DNA of 64,000 nucleotides. Origin: Fructobacillus broussonetiae (GTDB taxonomy: Bacteria > Bacillota > Bacilli > Lactobacillales > Lactobacillaceae). Of the stretch, positions 16,069 through 24,506 are shown one piece after another. A program made the position numbers and the translations under genes. The notes beneath the pieces were generated by a model. That model saw nothing but the letters and a program-made list of their open reading frames with translations, searched no databases and was not told the DNA's origin. The stretch covers positions 1 to 64,000 of the forward strand of contig NZ_JAAMFK010000003.1 of the NCBI RefSeq assembly GCF_018437275.1, read 5' to 3'. The first letter of the stretch is position 1. Each line of letters starts with the position of its first letter.

Positions 16069-16734
16069 TTGACAGAACATCATTATCCCGCGCATGAGCG
16101 CGTCTTATTCATGAGCTTGCTTACAATGACTGCCGGCTCACTCGATGCCTATTCCTACCACGTTCACGGCCAGGTTTTCGCTGGCCTGCAGACAGGAAAC
16201 ATCGTCTTACTCGGAATTAATGTTAGCCAGTTTGACTGGGCTGACGTGGGCCAATACGCCTTCTCACTCTTGGCCTTTGCCGTTGGTACAATCATCGTTA
16301 AAATGTTCCAACACCTTCGTGAGATCAAGGGCTTTTCAATGGACAAAGAACGCCAATACGTCTTGTTATATATGACCATGTTGCTCACTTTATCCGCCTT
16401 CTTTGGACACTCTGTTCCAAACATTGTGGGGACCGCCATTCTTTCCTGTGCTGCAGCAACCGCACTTCAAGAATTTCGTGTCCTGGAAGGTTCGCCCTTC
16501 ATGCCCCTCTTGATGACCGGAAACCTTCGCGCTCTGTGCGAAACCGCCTACGAAGGCCTCTTCAAAAAAGACACCGAAATGGCCCACCGCTCAAAGGACG
16601 TGGCCACGGCCGTTATGGCCTTCTTCTTCGGCGCCTTCTTCGTTTCCCTGCTCATCCCCATGGTTGGCGTGTACGCTATCCTCTTCTCAGCGGTACTCAC
16701 CCTCACAATGAGCTATATGGTGCACTGGGATTGA
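16069..16734 (+). CDS. YoaK-family (DUF1275) membrane protein
   Basis: 221 residues with about six membrane helices. The family signature is seen in GSLDAYSYHVHG, GLQTGNIVLLG and PLLMTGNLRAL. The start is TTG at 16069, supported by TTGGAGGT 9-16 bases upstream; no in-frame ATG fits as well. Function of DUF1275 proteins is not established. It is monocistronic with its own terminator. Confidence 0.85.
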   Translation: MTEHHYPAHERVLFMSLLTMTAGSLDAYSYHVHGQVFAGLQTGNIVLLGINVSQFDWADVGQYAFSLLAFAVGTIIVKMFQHLREIKGFSMDKERQYVLLYMTMLLTLSAFFGHSVPNIVGTAILSCAAATALQEFRVLEGSPFMPLLMTGNLRALCETAYEGLFKKDTEMAHRSKDVATAVMAFFFGAFFVSLLIPMVGVYAILFSAVLTLTMSYMVHWD

Positions 16735-16752
16735 TAATTAATATAAAAGTCA

Positions 16753-16782
16753 AAGCCGGACGCGATGCGTCCGGCTTTTTTG
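16753..16782 (+). terminator. Terminator after the DUF1275 gene
   Basis: AGCCGGACGC/GCGTCCGGCT stem and T6. It may also catch minus-strand transcripts from the CPBP pair. Confidence 0.85.
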
Positions 16783-16843
16783 TTCTCTTAAAATCAATGT
16801 CTCATGACTTAGCGTCGAATGATTATTGCTAACCATTCATGTT

Positions 16844-17488
16844 TCAACTAAAAATAAAAAAGAGACCTGTTCCATCAATCAAAAAATGCGTGATCATTGG
16901 CCCTCTTATCGATTGACACCATTTAAAGTTTTCATTTAAGAACATTCGATTCACCACTAACAAAGTAATCACGGCTGGATGCATGGAATAGACAGTAAAA
17001 TGCAGTAGGGCAAAAATGACACCAGACATAAAACTAGCAACGTACCACCCCCATTTCTTTCTCTTCAACAAGATGAAGAGAACTAAAAGAATCGGTATCA
17101 TCAACAATTCTTCGTTCACCGCCGAAAACAGGAAAATAAACGCGTCTAAAGCTCGCAACCATACATTGGGTATAGCTTTTACATCGTGTCCAATTCCATG
17201 ATGAAATAACTCTGGATCTCCCAATGCCACTGTCAAAATCTTAATTAAGCAACCTTCAACCAAAAACAGCATCACACCTACATAAAATGGTAGCCACCAA
17301 GGCGCTTTCATCTTTTGGAACAGTTGTCGATAGCCGTTACGACCGAAAAGTATCAACATAATTACTGATCCGAGGATGAACGTTTCTAAAAAGGTACCAA
17401 CAAAATTAAACTTTAAACTGACTGGTAGTATGAGCAGTAACAACACAGCCATCGGTATCGATTTGGGACGTTTCAATACATAGTTCAT
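16844..17488 (-). CDS. CPBP-family intramembrane protease-like protein, copy B
   Basis: 214 residues with about six to seven membrane segments. The CPBP motifs are recognisable: SAVNEELLMIP (Glu-Glu motif), FALLHF (FxxxH) and THFLIDGTG (HxxxD). The Arg of the canonical EExxxR motif is replaced, reading EELLMI. Some CPBP proteins give bacteriocin immunity or process prenylated peptides, but no bacteriocin gene is adjacent. It is a tandem paralogue of 17499-18143, separated by 10 bases. Confidence 0.75.
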   Translation of the reverse strand: MNYVLKRPKSIPMAVLLLLILPVSLKFNFVGTFLETFILGSVIMLILFGRNGYRQLFQKMKAPWWLPFYVGVMLFLVEGCLIKILTVALGDPELFHHGIGHDVKAIPNVWLRALDAFIFLFSAVNEELLMIPILLVLFILLKRKKWGWYVASFMSGVIFALLHFTVYSMHPAVITLLVVNRMFLNENFKWCQSIRGPMITHFLIDGTGLFFIFS

Positions 17489-17498
17489 TTAATCCTCC

Positions 17499-18143
17499 TT
17501 ACCCCAAACAGAACAAAATCAGCGTTAAATCGAGTAAAAAGTGAACGGTCATCGGCCCACGAATTGAATCACACTTTTTGTAGGTTTCGTTTAATGCCAT
17601 CCTAGTAACCAGCAATGAAATAATAATCGCTGGTTGAAGCACGTACGCTCCCCAATGCAAGAAAGCAAAGGCAATTCCAGAAAAGAAGCTTGCAACGTAC
17701 CAGGAAAACTTATTCCCTTTCATCAAGACAAAAAGTGTTAAGAGAATTGGGATGAACATCATCTCTTCGTTAACAGCAGAAAACATTGCTTTGCACAGCC
17801 AAAAAATCTTGTCTGATAAATGGGGAAGTGTTGACCCTATATTACTGTTTGAATGTTCAAATTGATCTAAGTTGCCGCGAATACCTACGTAAATTCCACT
17901 TAAAATCAAATCTCCCAATTTAATCCAAAACCAGATGGATACCAGGAACCAAAACGACGTCTTTCCCTTTTTAAACAAATCATAGTATGCTCTTTTCCCG
18001 AACAGAAGTAGCATTGTAGCTGTCCCCAGAAGAAAAGTTAATAAGAAGTTAAACCAATAATGGTGAGTTAAAAACCAAACAACCGAGAGGTTCAAAAGTA
18101 GGGCAAGAGGTATTAGCTTTGGCCTTTTTAATTCATAGTTCAT
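17499..18143 (-). CDS. CPBP-family intramembrane protease-like protein, copy A
   Basis: 214 residues, same length and opening (MNYELKRPK) as its neighbour, so the pair arose by tandem duplication. Motifs: SAVNEEMMFIP, FAFLHW and VHFLLD. The Arg of EExxxR is again missing. A strong AGGAGG ribosome site lies 6 bases before the ATG. Base composition is lower in GC than the flanks. Membrane location is sure; protease activity is doubtful given the shared substitution. Confidence 0.75.
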   Translation of the reverse strand: MNYELKRPKLIPLALLLNLSVVWFLTHHYWFNFLLTFLLGTATMLLLFGKRAYYDLFKKGKTSFWFLVSIWFWIKLGDLILSGIYVGIRGNLDQFEHSNSNIGSTLPHLSDKIFWLCKAMFSAVNEEMMFIPILLTLFVLMKGNKFSWYVASFFSGIAFAFLHWGAYVLQPAIIISLLVTRMALNETYKKCDSIRGPMTVHFLLDLTLILFCLG

Positions 18144-18224
18144 TTAATCCTCCTATATATTTACGATTTATATATAGCAGACTTATGAAAATAGAGGAAA
18201 TTTTGATGTCATTTAGGACAACTT

Positions 18225-18258
18225 AAAAGGCCAAGCATCCGATGCTTGGCCTTTTTTT
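18225..18258 (-). terminator. Bidirectional terminator after the HerA-like gene
   Basis: AAAAGGCCAAGCATC/GATGCTTGGCCTTTT, a near-perfect 15-bp stem overlapping the stop codon at 18257. Confidence 0.85.
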
Positions 18259-19444
18259 ACATTGTTCTAGGTTTTTGTATTGATAATATTTGCGACTTTT
18301 TGCTTGTTGTTAGCAAAAGTGCTTCCCCAACTGCTAAATTCGGCAGTTTTTTCATCTTTTTCGGAGATAAGCCTAAACCGATTAACTCCTCATAGGACTG
18401 GTAGCGGTGAATCAAATTTGCACCGAATTGCCCACGTAATTCTGCAGGAAGATCCTTCAGTGATTGAGTTGAGACCACGACGTTCAAGTTGTGTTTTCTT
18501 CCTTCTCTTAAGAGATGGAAGAGCCCGTTTTCGTTGATAGCCTCAGTCACCGGCAAGTAACGGTGCGCTTCATCTAAGAAGATGGCCACCGGCAAGTTGA
18601 CCTTTGAATCAACGCGATTCATCAACACACGGTCCATCAGATAGGAAAGAACACGTTGCTGAATCCCTGGGTATGCCTGCAAGGGTGACAGATTCACAAC
18701 TAAGGAACGCTTCATATTCCGACGGTTCTCAAAAGTTTGTAGGATGAAGGATAACTCGTACTGTGTACCTTGCTTTTCCACAGGAGTAAAGTGAAAGATG
18801 CTGTTCAGGACTTCATCCTGCAACAGCTGATTGAGTTGTTGAATGTCGGACCAGTATTTCTGCACAGTGTCATGATCAATTTCTTGTCCACAAAGTGAAT
18901 AATCAGCACTTTCATCTGCAAATGGGCGAGCGAACTCTTCAATCATCTGCTTTGGCAACAGTGTCATTTCATAGTCCTGGTTTAAAGCAGTCAGGTCCGC
19001 CTTTGACTTTTCCAGTTCCTTTACCGCTAAATTAACCTTGGAGAGAATCTGTCCCTTGATACGGCGCTTTGCTTGAATTCGAAGTGAGGTCATCGCTTCC
19101 TGTAACTTCGAGGTCACTGTACTGTCCCAGTGCAAATCAAACAGCATCAGGAGTTCTTCAGCTGACCGATTGCTTAAATCAATGAAAGCGTTTTGACTAA
19201 GACGGTACGAAACGAGATTATTCAGATCCAATCCATACTCACCCGTCGGGTCAAAGATGATGTTAGTAACGTCTTTTTCCTGCAGTTCACTTACGATTTG
19301 CTTGGCTGACGTCGATTTCCCTGAACCCGTCTGGCCTGTAATTAAAAGGTGCTTGGCTAGAAGATCTTCATAGCTAATGTTGAAAGATCGCCCAAAACGA
19401 CCTTTACCTAAAAAGAGTGAATGATTCATTTGCTTATTTTGCAT
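18257..19444 (-). CDS. HerA/DUF87-type P-loop ATPase
   Basis: 395 residues. Walker A is ITGQTGSGKSTSAKQ near residue 35, followed by IIFDPTGEYG. Walker B is PVAIFLDEAHRYLP, and a sensor segment VVVSTQSLKDLPAELRGQ follows, as in HerA/FtsK-superfamily hexameric DNA translocases. Residues 130-215 are a helical insert. No NurA nuclease or Sir2 partner is adjacent, so it is not an obvious defence operon. A GAGGAGAG ribosome site precedes the ATG. Role unknown; DNA pumping or remodelling is inferred from family. Confidence 0.85.
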   Translation of the reverse strand: MQNKQMNHSLFLGKGRFGRSFNISYEDLLAKHLLITGQTGSGKSTSAKQIVSELQEKDVTNIIFDPTGEYGLDLNNLVSYRLSQNAFIDLSNRSAEELLMLFDLHWDSTVTSKLQEAMTSLRIQAKRRIKGQILSKVNLAVKELEKSKADLTALNQDYEMTLLPKQMIEEFARPFADESADYSLCGQEIDHDTVQKYWSDIQQLNQLLQDEVLNSIFHFTPVEKQGTQYELSFILQTFENRRNMKRSLVVNLSPLQAYPGIQQRVLSYLMDRVLMNRVDSKVNLPVAIFLDEAHRYLPVTEAINENGLFHLLREGRKHNLNVVVSTQSLKDLPAELRGQFGANLIHRYQSYEELIGLGLSPKKMKKLPNLAVGEALLLTTSKKSQILSIQKPRTM

Positions 19445-19480
19445 ATTCTCTCCTCAACCGTTGTTATCACTATGATAGCA

Positions 19481-19509
19481 AAAAAGCCCCAACCGTATTG
19501 GTCGGGGCT
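19481..19509 (-). terminator. Terminator of the gntR gene
   Basis: AGCCCC-AACC/GGT-CGGGGCT stem, minus-strand T run, just after the gntR stop. Confidence 0.85.
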
Positions 19510-19515
19510 CCTAAA

Positions 19516-20214
19516 TTATCGTGTTAACTTAAATTCGAAGCGGTCACCCACGTAGTAGGAGCGGACGTATTCGAACGGATTGTCCTCTTGGTCATATGAA
19601 ACCTGACGGACAGACAAGATGGGATCACCACGCTTAATTTCAAGCAAAGCAGCCTGACGTTCAGTGGCCAATGAAGCCGTAACCGTTTGATCAGCGCGAC
19701 CTGGTTGGATACCAGCGTCAATCAAAGTCTTGTAAAGGGAGTCGGTTAGTGATGAACGGGTGAAGTTGTTGACCAAGGTAACTGGCAAGGTTGTTTGCTC
19801 AAGCAAGATTGGTTCGTCATCCCCCATTCGCAAACGCTCCATGACCAAGACTTCGTCTTCAGCCTTCAAGTTCAAGTGATCCATCTCAGATACAGAAGGC
19901 GTCGTAATCTTATACGAAACGGTCACGGATTGTGCTTCACGACCGGACTTTTTCATCAATTCTGTAAAGGAAGTAACGCCCAAGGCGCGTTCAGAAACCT
20001 TCTTTTCGGCAACGAATGTTCCGGAACCAACCCGACGTTCCAAGATTCCTTCATCAACCAATGTCTGAATGGCCTGACGAAGCGTCATTCGAGAGACGTC
20101 GAAGGAAGCAGCCAGCTCACGTTCAGCAGGAAGACGCTTGTTGGTCTTCCATTCTCCAGCAGCAATACGCTGTCTTATTTCGTTGTGAATTTCAATATAG
20201 CGGGGAATTGCCAT
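19516..20214 (-). CDS. GntR-family (HutC subfamily) transcriptional regulator
   Basis: 232 residues. Residues 1-70 form the winged helix (PRYIEIHNEIRQRIAAGEW, PAERELAASFDVSRMTLRQA, GILERRVGSGTFVAE). Residues 85-232 form a UTRA ligand domain (LGVTSFTEL, VMERLRMGDDEPILLE, RSYYVGDRFEF). It resembles NagR/YvoA and TreR-type regulators that sense amino-sugar or sugar phosphates. Its own promoter carries TGGTCTAG inside the spacer, so autoregulation is likely. The same motif occurs twice upstream of the amino-acid ABC operon at 4962 and 5074. The ligand is unknown. Confidence 0.9.
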   Translation of the reverse strand: MAIPRYIEIHNEIRQRIAAGEWKTNKRLPAERELAASFDVSRMTLRQAIQTLVDEGILERRVGSGTFVAEKKVSERALGVTSFTELMKKSGREAQSVTVSYKITTPSVSEMDHLNLKAEDEVLVMERLRMGDDEPILLEQTTLPVTLVNNFTRSSLTDSLYKTLIDAGIQPGRADQTVTASLATERQAALLEIKRGDPILSVRQVSYDQEDNPFEYVRSYYVGDRFEFKLTR

Positions 20215-20277
20215 CTTAAAACCTCCCTTTGGATAAGTTCTTTATCCCTTGAATTTGTAAGGTTATTATCTTGTTTT

Positions 20278-20306
20278 ATTATAATTGGTCTAGGCAGTAT
20301 TTTCAA
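20278..20306 (-). promoter_or_regulatory. gntR promoter with embedded HutC-type operator
   Basis: On the minus strand TTGAAA (20301-20306), 17 bases, TATAAT (20278-20283). TGGTCTAG at 20286-20293 lies wholly in the spacer, so a bound HutC regulator would block RNA polymerase. Confidence 0.7.
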
Positions 20307-20413
20307 ATCTGTATTAAAATCTTTCTAAGTAATATGGCTGGAAAAGTCGGATCCGAGGGCGCATGTCATTCCATCCTTTCCATGAAGAAAACACCATTTT
20401 TTCCTGAATAGAC

Positions 20414-20442
20414 TTGCAATTTATAGGAAAAACCGATAATAT
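20414..20442 (+). promoter_or_regulatory. Promoter of tRNA-Gln
   Basis: TTGCAA (20414-20419), 17 bases, TAATAT (20437-20442), 13 bases before the tRNA. Confidence 0.6.
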
Positions 20443-20454
20443 ATATCAAGTAAT

Positions 20455-20526
20455 TGCCCTTTAGCCAAGCGGTAAGGCGGTGGCTTCTGGTGCCATTATG
20501 CGCTGGTTCGAATCCAGCAAGGGCAA
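20455..20526 (+). tRNA. tRNA-Gln (CTG)
   Basis: Cloverleaf with TGCCCTT/AAGGGCA acceptor, GTGGC/GCCAT anticodon stem (one G-U pair), loop TTCTGGT giving anticodon CTG, and T-arm GCTGG-TTCGAAT-CCAGC. CCA is not encoded. Confidence 0.93.
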
Positions 20527-20531
20527 TACAT

Positions 20532-20562
20532 AAAAAAGCGGAACCTTCGGGTTCCGCTTTTT
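20532..20562 (+). terminator. Terminator after tRNA-Gln
   Basis: AAGCGGAACC/GGTTCCGCTT stem with TTCG loop and a T run. Confidence 0.9.
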
Positions 20563-20622
20563 GTTTTGTCGCTTTTTTCAGAAAATATGTTATGATACTA
20601 AAAAATCAGAAAGAGGCAAATA

Positions 20623-21147
20623 ATGAACATCCGTCCATTAGAAAAGCGCGACCTGCCCCACATTTACCGTCAGAAGAACTCCCGTTCCGTCATGGCTTTG
20701 TGGTTCGAAGAACCATACAACTCCTTTGACGAACTGACTTTACTTTACGACCGCCACGTCTTGGATCAGACGGAACGTCGTTTTGTAATCGAAAAGGATA
20801 ACGCCTTTGCTGGGGTGGTTGAATTGATGGAAATCAACACCATTCACCGCCATGCTGAAATCCAAATCATCATCGATTCCAAGTACCAGGGAAACGGCTT
20901 GGCTCAGGCTGGTATGAAAGCTGGAATCGAATACGGCTTCAACGTCTTAAACCTCCACAAAATCTACCTCTTTGTGGATGCTGAAAACGCCGCTGCCATT
21001 CACATCTATAAAAAGCTCGGCTTCCACGAGGAAGGTTGCTTGAAGCAACACTTCTTCGCCGAAGGCGAATACCACGACTCTTACATGATGGGCCTTTTTG
21101 CAGATGACTTCCGAGCAAAGCAAAAAGTAACAGTGAAAGCCGACTGA
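20623..21147 (+). CDS. speG: Spermidine N1-acetyltransferase-like GNAT (SpeG)
   Basis: 174 residues, one GNAT domain. It aligns with SpeG over its whole length: MALWFEEPYNSFDEL, LYDRHVLDQTERRFVIE, GVVELMEINTIHRHAEIQII, YQGNGLAQAG (acetyl-CoA loop) and AAIHIYKKLGFHEEG. It transfers acetyl from acetyl-CoA to spermidine or spermine, limiting polyamine toxicity. Cytosolic. Ribosome site AGAAAGAGG. It is separated by a terminator from the downstream TetR gene. Confidence 0.88.
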   Translation: MNIRPLEKRDLPHIYRQKNSRSVMALWFEEPYNSFDELTLLYDRHVLDQTERRFVIEKDNAFAGVVELMEINTIHRHAEIQIIIDSKYQGNGLAQAGMKAGIEYGFNVLNLHKIYLFVDAENAAAIHIYKKLGFHEEGCLKQHFFAEGEYHDSYMMGLFADDFRAKQKVTVKAD

Positions 21148-21153
21148 TTCACT

Positions 21154-21180
21154 AGCTGCCCTTCTAGGGCAGCTTTTTTT
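21154..21180 (+). terminator. Terminator after speG
   Basis: AGCTGCCCT/AGGGCAGCT stem with loop TCT and T7. Confidence 0.88.
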
Positions 21181-21192
21181 AGGAGATAAACA

Positions 21193-21792
21193 ATGAAAGC
21201 AAAAGACGACGTACGCTACGGAAAAGCAGACTACGCCATTCGCCAAGCCTTCTTAGGATTACTCGAGAAAAAGAACTATAATAAGATTTCTGTTAAAGAG
21301 ATTATCGAAGCAGCAAAGATTAACCGCTCGACTTTTTATGCCCATTACCTAGACAAAGAGGACCTCATGGATAAAATTCAAGAGGAACTCATGGACGATT
21401 TGATTGGTTCCCTTCCCGATGTTGATTGGTCCGCTGGCGATATCCAAAAGCAACTAAGCTTGCGTTCCAGTGCCTTTGTTACCGTGACATACAAACAAAA
21501 GGCTCTCGTCTCCCTCCTTCTCTCAGAAAACGCGGAGCACTCCTTTGAAGGTCAGATGCGTGAACGTGCAGAACAAACTTTCTATTCCTTAATTGATGGT
21601 TTAGAGCTCACCATTCCTTCAAAGTACGCGATTGCCTTACTATCCTCTTCTGTTATCAACTTCCTCACGACATGGGTCCGTTCCGATTATGAAGAATCGC
21701 CTGCTGAGCTCGCTGATATCCTCGCTTCCTTAATGCCTGATATTTTATTAAAAGTTTTGAACACGGATGAAGAGGTCTTAAAACTGCATTAA
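21193..21792 (+). CDS. TetR-family transcriptional regulator
   Basis: 199 residues. The N-terminal helix-turn-helix (AIRQAFLGLLEKKNYNKISVKEIIEAAKI in two parts, then NRSTFYAHYLDKEDLMDKI) is typical TetR. The C-terminal ligand domain is helical and not assignable to a ligand. It starts 12 bases after the speG terminator, with TTTTAGGAG as ribosome site. The downstream membrane protein at 21923 is a likely target, because ATATC-AAT-GATAT (21825-21837) sits between them. Confidence 0.85.
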   Translation: MKAKDDVRYGKADYAIRQAFLGLLEKKNYNKISVKEIIEAAKINRSTFYAHYLDKEDLMDKIQEELMDDLIGSLPDVDWSAGDIQKQLSLRSSAFVTVTYKQKALVSLLLSENAEHSFEGQMRERAEQTFYSLIDGLELTIPSKYAIALLSSSVINFLTTWVRSDYEESPAELADILASLMPDILLKVLNTDEEVLKLH

Positions 21793-21845
21793 AACAACAC
21801 TTGTCGGAGTATATAAACCCTTTCATATCAATGATATCCAACTTT

Positions 21846-21869
21846 TAACCAACTATTGTTGGTTTTTTT
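21846..21869 (+). terminator. Terminator after the tetR gene
   Basis: AACCAAC/GTTGGTT stem with loop TATT and a T run. Confidence 0.75.
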
Positions 21870-21922
21870 ATTTACATGGAGTTCATATAATAAAAACAGC
21901 TCAAAAAGTGAGGAAAGAAAAT

Positions 21923-22978
21923 ATGAAAGTATCAACACCAAAGTTTATTTTGACCTTGGCAGTTGGTTTGACTGCCATCCTCGGAATCATGATGGCAGCC
22001 TTTGCAACACCAGCTGTTAAGTCAGGCATCCACAATGTGCCAATCGGAATCGTAACAACAAACGATCAAGCATATCAAAAGCTTGCTCAACCATTACAGG
22101 ACAAGGATTTCGACGTTACGCAGTATCAATCAACTAGCGAAATGAAGAAGGCCGTCAACCACCGTGAGGTCTACGGTGCCTTTGCATTATCTGACCAGGG
22201 CGACATGACGCTCTACAAGGCAACCGCCGCTTCTTCGGCCGTTTCACAAGTATTAGAGCAAGTTGGTCAAACGGTTGTCGCCAACCAAAAGCAAGCAGCT
22301 AAAGCTCAGATTCAACCAATGCTCGAAAAAGCTTCAGACGTTCAAACAATGAAGGTTTTGAATCAAAAGTTGGCCATGATTGACAAGAAATCTTTGAAAA
22401 CGATTGAATTAAAGAGCTTCCCATCCGCTGATCCTAAGGGTACTGGTCTGGCCGCTGGTGCATTGCCAATCGCTCTTGGAGGATGGATTGGTTCCGTCGC
22501 CATCGCTAACATTGTTAAGGGTAAGCGCCAAAAGTTCTGGGCTGCCATCACATTTGCTATTATTGGTGGACTCGGTTTGATCGCTGTCGTACAGTTCGGT
22601 GTCGGTACCTTTGACGGCAACTACTTCTTGTCATCATCTGGTGCCATGCTCGGAATTGCAGCCACTGCTTTCTTTGTTCTTGGACTCTTGGAAATCATGG
22701 GTAACAGGGGCTTAATCATCGCAGCCATTACGCTTATCTTGCTTGGTAACCCACTTTCTGGTTTGGCTTCTGCCCCTGAAATGTTGCCATCTGGTTGGGG
22801 AGCTTTCGGTCAACTCCTACCACCTGGTGCAACCGGAACGCTCTTGCGTAACTTGACATTCTTCGACGGTAACGCAACATTGGTTCCATTCCTAACCCTT
22901 GTAGCCTACATCGTATTTGGACTTACACTCTTTGCCATTGGTAAGAAGTCAGTCTTGATTGAAGACGTAAAGGATTAA
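21923..22978 (+). CDS. ABC-2/YhgE-like membrane protein
   Basis: About 351 residues from the ATG at 21923, chosen over GTG at 21908 because AGGAAAG at 21911-21917 would otherwise be coding. One N-terminal membrane helix (about 8-28), an extracellular region of ~150 residues (VPIGIVTTNDQAYQKLAQPL), then about six helices from 180 onward (GALPIALGGWIGS, LLPPGATGTLLRN). This layout is that of ABC-2-type permeases and the YhgE/Pip group. No ATPase lies beside it. Probably controlled by the upstream TetR. Substrate unknown. Confidence 0.8.
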   Translation: MKVSTPKFILTLAVGLTAILGIMMAAFATPAVKSGIHNVPIGIVTTNDQAYQKLAQPLQDKDFDVTQYQSTSEMKKAVNHREVYGAFALSDQGDMTLYKATAASSAVSQVLEQVGQTVVANQKQAAKAQIQPMLEKASDVQTMKVLNQKLAMIDKKSLKTIELKSFPSADPKGTGLAAGALPIALGGWIGSVAIANIVKGKRQKFWAAITFAIIGGLGLIAVVQFGVGTFDGNYFLSSSGAMLGIAATAFFVLGLLEIMGNRGLIIAAITLILLGNPLSGLASAPEMLPSGWGAFGQLLPPGATGTLLRNLTFFDGNATLVPFLTLVAYIVFGLTLFAIGKKSVLIEDVKD

Positions 22979-22986
22979 GAAGCGAT

Positions 22987-23022
22987 TAAAAGCACGACGT
23001 CCCTTGCACGTTGTGCTTTTTT
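22987..23022 (+). terminator. Terminator after the ABC-2-like gene
   Basis: AAAGCACGACG/CGTTGTGCTTT stem with one wobble pair, T6. Confidence 0.85.
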
Positions 23023-23086
23023 ATTGGCGATGATTTTGTACAATGGAATAGTAATAAAATTTGAATGTATCATTTAGGAGTAAAGC

Positions 23087-23329
23087 ATGGTTGAAAAGAC
23101 AATTAACAAGCACCTCTTCGTTTGGGTATTCAGCTTCTTATTCGGAGCCATCGCGATTGACCGCTTCGTTCGTGGTCAAATCGGATTGGGTATCTTGAAG
23201 TTGATTATTAATGCCGGAACCTTTGGTATCTGGGCATTGATTGACTTTATCATTGCCGTCTTGAAGGCGTACAGTACTTACTCAGATACAGAAGACTTGA
23301 CGTTCATCAATGGTCGTTACAGCCGCTAA
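23087..23329 (+). CDS. TM2-domain membrane protein, 80 aa
   Basis: Two membrane helices (about 9-24 and 34-58) joined by a short turn containing DRFVRGQIGLGILKL, the TM2-domain signature of an Asp-Arg-Phe turn followed by a Gly-rich helix (FGIWALIDFI). Ribosome site TTTAGGAG. Function of TM2 proteins in bacteria is not established. Monocistronic. Confidence 0.88.
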   Translation: MVEKTINKHLFVWVFSFLFGAIAIDRFVRGQIGLGILKLIINAGTFGIWALIDFIIAVLKAYSTYSDTEDLTFINGRYSR

Positions 23330-23335
23330 ATAAAG

Positions 23336-23371
23336 AAAGTAGTTCGAAGTTATACTTCGAGCTACTTTTTT
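23336..23371 (+). terminator. Terminator after the TM2 gene
   Basis: AAAGTAG-TTCGAAGT/ACTTCGA-GCTACTTT stem and T6. Confidence 0.88.
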
Positions 23372-23530
23372 ATTTCTTATAAAATACAAAACCACAACAA
23401 AGCCATTACATTAGAATAATTCTATTGTTTTTGACTTAACAGTTCGGTACATTTTATATGTGGTGTTAAAGAATACACTCACAAATAAAATGTGCAAAAC
23501 TGAATCACAATAAAAGCTGAAGGAGAGAAA

Positions 23531-23875
23531 ATGAAACTCAAGATCAATATTTTCGCTGGTATCTACTCAATCTTTGCTGCAGTTATGTACTGCATCTCAT
23601 GGTTCGTTGTTATTGCTGAAGCCATCGGATCAGATGGTTCTTCTTCATCATCCGCTACATTCTTTTATGCGGTTGCATGGATTGGTGTTTTGTTGAACGC
23701 ATATGTTATTTATGCATCAAAAAAAGCATCAATTTCACTCGTTGGTGGTGTTCTCGGATTGATTGGAAACATCCTTTTTGGTTTCACCGCTGCAATGGCA
23801 TTCCCAGCTTTAGTTGTTTTGATTGTCGCTTCAGTCTTCCAATTCTTACAAAAGCCTGCTAAAAAGCAAGCCTGA
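23531..23875 (+). CDS. Small four-helix membrane protein, 114 aa
   Basis: Four predicted membrane helices (about 8-30, 43-64, 70-88 and 90-107) with a Ser-rich external loop (SDGSSSSSATF) and a basic C-terminus (KPAKKQA). I recognise no family with certainty; the layout resembles DUF4064-like proteins. A GAAGGAGAG ribosome site supports the ATG. The terminator at 23890 closes the transcript. Confidence 0.78.
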   Translation: MKLKINIFAGIYSIFAAVMYCISWFVVIAEAIGSDGSSSSSATFFYAVAWIGVLLNAYVIYASKKASISLVGGVLGLIGNILFGFTAAMAFPALVVLIVASVFQFLQKPAKKQA

Positions 23876-23889
23876 CCTTAAAGCATAAT

Positions 23890-23925
23890 AAAAAAGCCCA
23901 CGCATTTCATTGCGTAGGCTTTTTC
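23890..23925 (+). terminator. Bidirectional terminator between convergent genes
   Basis: AAAAAGCC-ACGC/GCGT-GGCTTTTT stem between the + gene ending 23875 and the - gene ending 23928. Confidence 0.85.
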
Positions 23926-23927
23926 TT

Positions 23928-24404
23928 TTACCTTAATTCAGTTAATTCCGGGTACTTTCTTGATACATCTTCAATCATACTGTTCCAAACTTTTTGATCA
24001 ATCTGATTCGTGTCCGCCTTTTCCTGCATCATATAGAGGCATTGCAGTAAGTAACGGTAGTCGTGGAAACCTGCGTAGAGCTCGGTTCCATCTGAAAGCG
24101 TCACATCCCCCACTTCGTTTTCATGGTACTCAATCGGCCGATTCCAATCGTAGCCGATATCATCAATCAACTTTTGATGGGATTTCTCAGACGTTTTATA
24201 GCCACGCTTTTGCATCTCCTGTTTAATAAGTTCCGTGTAAAGCTTCAAATGATCATGCGAGTAATCGTTCAAACGATTCACCGTCGCATGGTTCACTTCA
24301 CCGTGCTTCTTAATCGCACCGGTGATGGCCAAACATTCACGCCACTGCCCCAAAAGGTGTTGGCGAGACATGGTTTTGATAATTCTATAATGCCAAAGTC
24401 GCAT
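23928..24404 (-). CDS. Pyrimidine-dimer glycosylase-like protein (TIGR02328 type)
   Basis: 158 residues from the ATG at 24404, chosen because GGAGGCAATCGG directly precedes it; a longer frame upstream lacks a ribosome site. The N-terminus MRLWHYRIIKTMSRQHLLGQ and following RECLAI resembles T4 endonuclease V (QHLMAEYREL), the family of pyrimidine-dimer glycosylases. The catalytic Thr2 of T4 endonuclease V is Arg here, so enzymatic activity is not assured. Alternatively it is a structural relative with another role. Monocistronic. Confidence 0.65.
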   Translation of the reverse strand: MRLWHYRIIKTMSRQHLLGQWRECLAITGAIKKHGEVNHATVNRLNDYSHDHLKLYTELIKQEMQKRGYKTSEKSHQKLIDDIGYDWNRPIEYHENEVGDVTLSDGTELYAGFHDYRYLLQCLYMMQEKADTNQIDQKVWNSMIEDVSRKYPELTELR

Positions 24405-24468
24405 CCGATTGCCTCCGATTTCCCATTTCTCTATATAGTATACGGACTTCTCCGCCTTAATCAATTAA

Positions 24469-24493
24469 AAAAGCACCTCGAAGAGGTGCTTTT
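24469..24493 (-). terminator. Terminator of the sortase-like gene
   Basis: AAAAGCACCTC/GAGGTGCTTTT perfect 11-bp stem with GAA loop. Confidence 0.88.
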
Positions 24494-24506
24494 CATTTAT
24501 CATATA

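Noticed and set aside
17016-17201. Short plus-strand frame opposite the CPBP pair
   Set aside because: Lies entirely within a real minus-strand gene and lacks a ribosome site.
18257-20214. HerA-like ATPase plus GntR as a defence island
   Set aside because: No NurA nuclease, Sir2, methylase or other partner is adjacent, and the two genes are separated by a terminator and separate ribosome sites.
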